Source: Cloeon dipterum (lineage: Eukaryota; Arthropoda; Insecta; Ephemeroptera; Baetidae). From it: 64,000 bases of DNA. Position 1 is the stretch's first letter. Each line of letters begins with the position of its first letter. The translations under genes were made by a program, and so were the position numbers. The notes beneath the pieces are model-generated. The model had not been told where the DNA came from, ran no database searches, and saw only the letters and a program-made list of their open reading frames with translations. The DNA is taken from NCBI RefSeq assembly GCF_949628265.1, contig NC_088789.1, positions 29,381,883-29,445,882 of the forward strand. The letters run 5' to 3'. Of this stretch, positions 57,496-64,000 are shown one piece after another.

Positions 57496-59080
57496 ATGTC
57501 GGTTCAAAAAGAGCTTTGCTTGATTTGTGAGTGTCCAACGGCGGACGGCGCTGTCCTCGCTGTCCACGTGGACAAGGAGAAACTGCAGACTTGGTTTCTC
57601 AACGTCTGCGAGTACGAGTTGGCCGACGAAATCGAGGATCACGACGTGATTTGTTACTTTTGCGTCTGGCAAGCCGAGTAAGTTATTCAAAGGAATTCAA
57701 GAATCTCCTTTTTTTATTTGAGGAATTTTCCCAAAGGTTTCTTTGGCAATTCAACGGAATGTCAGACGAGGCTTTGATTTGGTGGAATTTGGATTTGGAC
57801 GAAGCGGCAACAGAGCTGCGGAAACATTATTTTGGTAAAAGTGATATTTTTTAATTTTTTTAGTTTTTGTCTAATAATTGTGTTTTCAGAGGGAAATATA
57901 GAACAATGTTGGGTGCCATTAGAAGAGATTGATCTCTCCGAAAATGAAGAAGAAATCGAAGAGGATGAGGTGGATTCGGAATCTGAGACACAATCCGTTA
58001 TTTGCTCAAAAAAGAAAAAATGTCCCTATACTGTGGTAAACTATATAAGTATTCGTACGATTTGTCTCAGCATGTAAAGAAAACACACAAAAATGCTATC
58101 AGGTGTGAAAACCGTAAATGTGCCACATATTTTCACACAATCGACGAAAGAGAAAAACACAACGAGGAAGTGCATGAAAAACCGAGAGAAGTGAAAACAT
58201 TCAAATGTGATTTTTGTAGCAAGCAATTCAATGGAAATGTTAACATCAACCAGCATGTTCGTCAGGTTCATCGTGAATTTCCAGTCAAGTGCGCTTTTCA
58301 TGGCTGCGTCTCGTTTTTCAAAACTAAAATCGAAATGAGGGCTCACTTTGACTCTGTTCATAAAATTGATGGGGCTAAAATGATTGATTGTGAATATTGC
58401 GAATACAAAACAAAATATAATCATGATCTACAAAGACATGTTGCCAGAAAACACAGAACAGAAAAGCCATTCAAGTGTGACGAATGAGGTGCAATGTTCT
58501 CAACAAAGGATACTTTGGCAAGGCATAGTAGTTCAAAGCATAAGTTGAAATGCTGCAAAATTTGTAAATTAGATGTTCCTGCTGGCCATTATACTTTACA
58601 CATCCGAAGGCTGACATGTGTACGCTGTAAAAACAAATTTGAATGTTCAGGTTTGAACCAATCGCACCTGAAAAAGTGCAGGAAAACTTTGTTGAAATGT
58701 TCCAAGTGTCCAAAGCGCTTTCAAAAGCCTTATTTGCTTATTTACCACATGAAAAGACAACATGGAAATCGCGAATGGCGTGGTTTGGAGCACAAAGCTC
58801 TCGGATTCAAATGTGAACCCTGCAAAATGTACTACAAAAGTGCGAAACTTTTGAAACTGCATTTAAACAGGTCACACATCCAGTCCAAATTGAAGCATTG
58901 TGCCCATTGCCCTCAGAGTTTCTTTTCCATTTCTAATTTGATTAACCATTTATCTCAGAAACATAATTTATTAGGGCTCTAATTTGAATGTGACGAATGC
59001 AAAAAACAGTTCATTTCCAAATGGTTTCTTTGCCCACATTTGAAGTCAACCCATTTCAAAGAAAGTTGTAGAATATGTAG
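57496..59080 (+). pseudogene. ZAD-C2H2 copy G, several disabling changes
   Basis: Exons 57496-57677, 57737-57834 and 57890 on. The ZAD frame is intact, but a two-base insertion near 58026 (CCCTATACTG against CTCTACTG) shifts the frame in the first finger. TGA at 58485-58487 replaces TGC in finger 6, and TAA at about 58980 precedes the last finger. Fingers remain recognisable in pieces (58002-58487, 58494-58982). CRE-class promoter with type-2 tail, so like D it is a hybrid. Only a ZAD-plus-linker peptide could be made. Confidence 0.85.
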
Positions 59081-59765
59081 AAAATTAATGTTCAACTATA
59101 ACATGAGAGCACACATGCTACAAATTCATAGTGTTCAGTAACGATATTCTTTTTCTTCGTTATCATCTGTAATTCAGACGTTCTATTGTACTATTTGATT
59201 AAAGCCTAAAATATATGAAAATAAAAATATTTCCTTTAAAATATATTTTGTTATATTTTTGCCATCTATAGCTCTAACTTCTGGCTTAAAATGTCAAATT
59301 CATTAATTATATTACAGGTTGATTGAAATCATAAGCCAGCTAATAAATATTTGGTCAAATTTTCACGCTCTCTATATCTTTGCTTTCTTTAATCTGGCCA
59401 CAATTCTCGGTGTGTAAAAAACATTCATCGTTTTTTCAGCCTAAAAAAAGAAGCATCTAAAAGGAACGTGCCTCTCATTTTTATATGTCATTATACAAGT
59501 TTCTATAAACATTTCAATTTTTTTGAATAAAATGAGAAATAATTTAGGCAGTTTAGGAAAGCACACATGCTGCGAAGTTTTCCGTGCGGATACGCAAAAG
59601 CGTTTGAATCACACCAGAGAAGTAGAGACAGAATTCACAGAACGGTGACGAAACGGCGTTTATGATGTTTGCTGCTGCAGCAGCCAGGGTTCACAAAAAA
59701 CCTGCGGCTTTTGTGCAAATTTTCGAATTTTAGTGCATCTAAAAAAAAAGAATTTATTAACCCGT

Positions 59766-59773
59766 TATAAATT
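59766..59773 (+). promoter_or_regulatory. TATAAATT element of fragment H
   Basis: The complete TATA-class promoter context is retained 126 bp before the ATG of a truncated copy. Confidence 0.5.
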
Positions 59774-59891
59774 TAAAGCTTTCCCACCAAGCTAATTCCA
59801 GGGACTGTTGATTCTCCTGAGAGTGGCGCTGCCGTCGCTAAGCCACCTGGAACCTTCCATCTTTCTTTCAGGTTCAGGTGGTCTGGCTGAC

Positions 59892-59976
59892 ATGTCGATG
59901 CAAAAGACGCCATGCTTGATTGCGAGAGTCCGACGGCGGACGGCGCTGTCCTCACTGTCCACGTGGACAAGGACTA
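59892..59976 (+). pseudogene. ZAD-C2H2 fragment H (solo first exon)
   Basis: Starts ATGTCGATGCAAAAGACGCC and follows exon 1 to GTGGACAAGGAC at about 59976, then loses all similarity. A one-base deletion (TTGATTGCGAG for TTGATTTGCGAG) shifts the frame after the first CxxC Cys. No exon 2 or exon 3. Promoter and 5' UTR are preserved, with the hairpin at about 59845-59885. Likely a breakpoint left by unequal exchange. Confidence 0.75.
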
Positions 59977-60737
59977 ACTATGCAAGCGTTTCATTCAATT
60001 GTCACTTAGCAATAATTGTACATTTGGATATTAACAAAAGCAGCCTAGATTTTATTACGAGTTGGGCGAGCCAAGCTGTGATTAAAGAAAAGGACTCACC
60101 AATTCAACGGCCGTCCACGTGCAGCAAATCTGGATTGAACGAAAAATTATTGTGATTAACTCAATTCCGATTTTCAGGTGCAGGGCAAATGCGTTCTTTT
60201 CCTTCCGACTGTGTTCGCTCTGGGTTGTCGGGGTGAAATGGCGCAATATTTGCCAAATTAAATTCAAATCAGCAACAGCAACAGGACGCGGATAATAATT
60301 TAGGGCTGGCGTCGTAACAGCCATTGTAGAATTCTTGCCAATAATGAATTCGAAAGCAGCAAAAAGCAATAATTAAGCCTGCGTAGACGTGCGTGTCGGA
60401 ATAAATTTTCGCACGAAAACTCACGCTGCAACCAACTAAGGGCCGATTTGCGCTGAAGCGTCTTTTCAGTCTTTTGGGCTTTCCTTTTCGCCATTGAAAA
60501 GCACCATTGATGCAGCTGATCTCCGCAGACTCTCACCCGGAAATAAATCAATCGCTTCGAAAGATTAAAGCAAATATTCAGTTCTAATAGGATTTGAACT
60601 TAAAAACAATTAAATTGATTCAGCTATGCAAATTTGGTGTAAATTATGTGTTAAACAAGACATACGCAACATAAAAGCATTGAAATTTGCTTATAAAAGT
60701 TTATTTTTTTGTAGCCGCGTGTTATATTTAAAAGCAA
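59977..60737. other. Intergenic region between H and I
   Basis: About 60230-60540 is shared with about 56030-56330. The rest is unique and AT-rich to the promoter of I. No gene seen. Confidence 0.5.
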
Positions 60738-60745
60738 TGACGTCA
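60738..60745. promoter_or_regulatory. CRE palindrome TGACGTCA before copy I
   Basis: Perfect octamer 108 bp before the ATG, in the conserved TTTAAAAGCA context. Confidence 0.6.
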
Positions 60746-60796
60746 TTTTTATTATTTCATCCATACCCTGAGACTGGCGCTGCAATCGCTATTAAG

Positions 60797-60835
60797 CCAC
60801 CTGGAACCTTCCATCTTTCATTCAGGTTCAGGTGG
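60797..60835 (+). promoter_or_regulatory. 5' UTR inverted repeat with two CACCTG/CAGGTG E-boxes
   Basis: CCACCTGGAACCT (60797-60809) can pair with AGGTTCAGGTGG (60824-60835): a 12-bp stem with one bulged G and a 14-nt loop, ending 10 nt before the ATG. The same element precedes every copy of the array, perfect in E, H and I, with one or two changes in C, D, F and G and more in A and B. As DNA it is two inverted Snail-type E-boxes; as RNA it is a hairpin at the start codon. Confidence 0.6.
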
Positions 60836-60845
60836 TCTGGCTGAC

Positions 60846-62423
60846 ATGTCGTTACAAAAGGCGCTGTGTTTGATTTGCGACCTTCCAATGGCGGACGGCG
60901 CTGTCCTAGCTGTCCACGTGGACAAGGAAAAACTGCAGACTTGGTTTCTAAACGTCAGCGGACACGAATTGGCCGAGGAAATCCTGGACGAAGATTTAAT
61001 TTGCTACTTTTGTATCTGGGATGCCGAGTAAGTTAGAAGGAATCCAGGAATTTTTCGTTTTTATTTAATGAATTTTCCCCAAGGTTCCTTTGGAAATTCA
61101 ACGGAATGTCAGAAGAAGCTTTGGTTTGGTGGAATTTGGATTTGGACGATGCGGCAAGAGAGCTGCGGAAACATTATTTTGGTAAAAGTGATATTTTTTA
61201 ATTTTTTTAGTTTTTGTCTAATAATTGTGTTTTCAGAGGGAAATATAGAACAATGTTGGGTGCATTTGGAAGATATTGATCTCTCCGAAAGTGAAGAAGA
61301 AGATATTGAAAAGGATGAGGGAGAATCGGAATCTGAGACACCATCCAATATTTGTTCACAAAAGAAAAAATGTCTCTACTGTGGTAAACTATATAAATTA
61401 TCGAAGATATTGTACCAGCATGTCAAGAAAGCACACAAAGAAGCTATCAGATGTGGAAACCGTAATTGTGCCACTTATTTCCACACAATCGAGGAAAGGG
61501 AAAAACACAACGAAGAAGTGCATGAAAAACAGAAAGAACAGAAAATGTTCAAATGTGAATTTTGTAGCAAGAAATTCAAAGGAAACGATAATTATTGTCA
61601 TCATTTTCGTAATGTCCATCGTGAATTTCCAGTGAAGTGCGCTTTTCATGGCTGCGTCTTGTTTTTCAAAACTAAAATCGAAATGAGGACACACTTTGAC
61701 TCTTTTCACAAAACTGATATTGCAAAAATGATTGATTGTGAATATTGCGATTACAAATCAAATAGGAGTGTTAATCTAATAGCACATGTTGCCAGAAGAC
61801 ACAGAACAGAAAAGCCATTCAAGTGTGACGAATGCAATGCAATGTTCTCAACAAAGGATACTTTGGCAAGGCATATTAGTTTAAAGCATAAATGCAAACG
61901 CTGCAAATATTGTAAATTAGATGTGTCGGTCGGTTATTTCGCTCAACACGTTAGAGAGATGGCATGTTCACGATGTAAAAACAAATTTGAATGTTCAGGT
62001 TTGCTCCGATCACACCTGAAAAAATGCAAAGAAACTTTGTTCAAATGTGCCAAGTGTCCAAAGAGCTTCACACACCATTGTTTGCTTGTTTACCACATGA
62101 AAAGAAAACACGGAAATCGCGAATGGCGTGGTTTGGAGCACAAAGCTCTCGGATTCAAGTGTGGACCCTGCAAAAGGTACTACAAAAGTGCAAATCAATT
62201 GAAACTGCATTCTAACAGGATGCACAACCCAGCCAAATTGAAACACTGTGCCCACTGTCCAAAGAGTTTTTTCTACACTGATTATTTGAAAATCCATCTT
62301 GCGGAGAAACACAATTTGTTAGAATTGAAAGTGGAATGTGATGCATGCAAAAAACGTTATTTCTCAAAATGCTCCCTTAGCCGTCATCTCAGGTCATCAC
62401 ATTTAAGACATAAAAAATTGTAA
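60846..62423 (+). CDS. ZAD-C2H2 zinc-finger protein, copy I, 488 aa (intact)
   Basis: Exons 60846-61027, 61084-61181 and 61237-62423. It is the closest relative of A (shared VSGHELAEEI in the ZAD, GNRNC second finger, KFKGNDNYCHHF third finger). The ZAD is complete, the acidic linker is DLSESEEEDIEKDEGE, and there are twelve finger units with final CDACKKRYFSKCSLSRHLRS and tail HLRHKKL. Differences from A cluster in finger 1 (YKLSKILYQH against FKFSQLLSQH) and finger 5 (SNRSVNLIAH against TKKKSDLQRH). CRE-class promoter, type-1 tail. Shows what A looked like before its frameshift. Confidence 0.88.
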
Positions 62424-64000
62424 GGTTTGCAGTGCATACGGAATCAAAAAATGTCAAAAATTTGTGGAATCATCAACAATTAATCCAAGGAATTGAGTAA
62501 CATTTCTAATTATTTTAATCGTTTTTATATAACAACGCGTTCCCTCATATTTGTTACAGAAATGTTTTTCGATGGTAATTAAAAAATTTTTAAACGAGAA
62601 ACCACTCTTTCATTTAATTACCTTCCTTTGAAAGATTATATTAATCACGTCTGGGTGTAGGAATGGAAGAGTGATTATGCACAATACTGGATGCCTTGAG
62701 AAATTGCTTTCACGAATAAATTATCTCGACCAATTTGGTTTTCAATTTCCTTGCACTTGCTTATTTCGTAAAACTCTAAATCTGAAAATAATTCAAATTT
62801 CATTTTTGAACTTTCAGAGGAGTAATTCTTTTTGTGTTTCTCACCTTTTTTTGCAATTAATGAATTGTATAATTATATTGAACTTCCACAAAAATGTGTT
62901 TTTCCATCCATAAACTTGCTAGGATGATTGAAATGCTTAAAATCCGTTCTAATTTAAATTCGTGATATGATCACAGCAGAAATATTTAAATTTTCGTTGC
63001 TCCCAATACACAATATTCCGTGAGGAGAACTCAAGACACTGCATATTGAATTTCTTATTCATTTTTTTTTTTAAACATGTGCAGTTCAATTTTTAAAATT
63101 CCGGATTTTTACAGCAAATAACAAGCTCATGTTGAGAAATTCGGCATTCCTTGTGAGTCGCAGCTGTGTGAGATATGCGAGGGTTTAGATAATCGGTTCC
63201 TGTTAACTGCCAATCGTCAGAGATGGAAAAAATGGTATAGTTAGTGGCTATTTGACTCAAAATATCTCAAATATTTATCACTGTATCAGCGAGACTGGGA
63301 GGCGCACCGGCGCCGACTCGCAAATTAATTGCTGGTTATTGCCTTTTTTCCAGCAAACTTTCAGGACAAATAAATGACTGGTGGTTTAATTGGTGGAACA
63401 ATAAAAAGGGCCTTAAAACGGGCCCAAGCTCCTCTGCGACCACTTTGGGCCCCATGTTATTATCTTGGCGATGTGTTTGGGACCCTACAGCCTACAATAA
63501 GTGCTGAGAAGAGGTTCTAAAATATTCGGTTGGTTTTATTGTTCAATATTTAATGCTGCCGTTTTATTTTACTGAATTTTTTTAAACTTTTATTTAATCT
63601 TATTACTTCAAGCAGAAGAGTAATAAAACATAAATGTTTTAACTTTGCATCCGGTGACCAATCTCATCCACCTTTTGTTAGTTTTAATGCGGATCAAAAA
63701 TATATACGCGCTAGACTGAAAAATATAAAAAATAAACCAGCCAATTGGCTCCCATTGTTTGTTAATAAGTTCTCAGAAGTGTCCAAGCATTGGAAGATAT
63801 TTGAGCAATTCAAAGATGTAATACTAGCTGCTGTATGTCAGATATGGAAAAGGGTGGTTGGTTAAGTGACTCGAATTGATCAAATTGCTCAACGAGCTGG
63901 GAGGCGCATCGGCGCCGTCTCGCCACTCGCTGCTTTTCACGCCTTTCCGGTGGCTTTAGGGATAAAATGCGGGGAGGCGAAAAGATGGCCACATTTGGCG
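62424..64000 (+). repeat. Type-1 array tail after copy I, cut by the window edge
   Basis: Bromodomain-exon relic at about 62670-62720 (TGATTATGCACAATACTGGATGCCTTGAGAAATTGC region), alpha unit about 63285-63560, and beta unit from 63865, interrupted by the end of the window. In A, C and D this is followed by a TATA-class copy, so a further array member is expected to the right. Confidence 0.75.

Overview
This is animal nuclear DNA and almost certainly arthropod, most likely insect. It is AT-rich, has short GT-AG introns and AATAAA poly(A) signals, and carries nine copies of a ZAD-like (zf-AD) plus C2H2 zinc-finger gene, a combination expanded mainly in insects. I cannot name the species. The genes belong to a few fast-duplicating families set in a mosaic of repeats. 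I see no rRNA, tRNA, CRISPR array or intact transposase.

Layout. (1) 0.9-7.5 kb: ankyrin-repeat genes, one on + (927-2717), one on - (3529-5298), and a decayed third copy (about 6607-7452, -). (2) 9.3-17.7 kb: a spliced BET-like bromodomain gene (9306-10495, +), a 45-aa membrane protein (-), two copies of a spliced small membrane-protein gene (12866-13138, damaged; 16282-16835, intact), a 497-aa leucine-rich protein (13916-15472, -) and a decayed inverted copy of the bromodomain gene (about 16920-17690, -). (3) 17.7-20.65 kb: a second copy of the minus-strand ankyrin gene with its flanks (duplicate of 2.94-5.93 kb). (4) 20.66-27.41 kb: a 6.7-kb foldback structure with two arms of about 2.45 kb around a 1.84-kb spacer. 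The arms carry a captured ankyrin exon fragment and the spacer carries an apparently intact second copy of the 45-aa membrane-protein gene. (5) 27.76-29.99 kb: a second bromodomain gene with two TTAA-flanked palindromic MITE-like insertions in successive introns. (6) 32.08 kb to the right edge: a tandem array of ZAD-C2H2 genes (named A to I here), spaced about 4.2 kb. Copies C, F and I are intact (487-488 aa); A lost its last finger by frameshift; B, D and E carry premature stops; G has several lesions; H is a solo first-exon fragment.

Functional reading (inference). Bromodomain (acetyl-lysine reader) and ZAD-zinc-finger (DNA-binding) products would act in the nucleus on chromatin; ankyrin proteins are protein-interaction scaffolds. 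DNA-contact positions in several zinc fingers differ between copies while the framework is nearly invariant, as expected for a diversifying DNA-binding array. The array uses two promoter classes (CRE-containing or TATA-like) joined to one shared 5' UTR that can form a 12-bp hairpin, and two main 3' tail classes. One tail class contains a relic of the bromodomain gene's last exon, so the bromodomain and zinc-finger genes share an amplification history.
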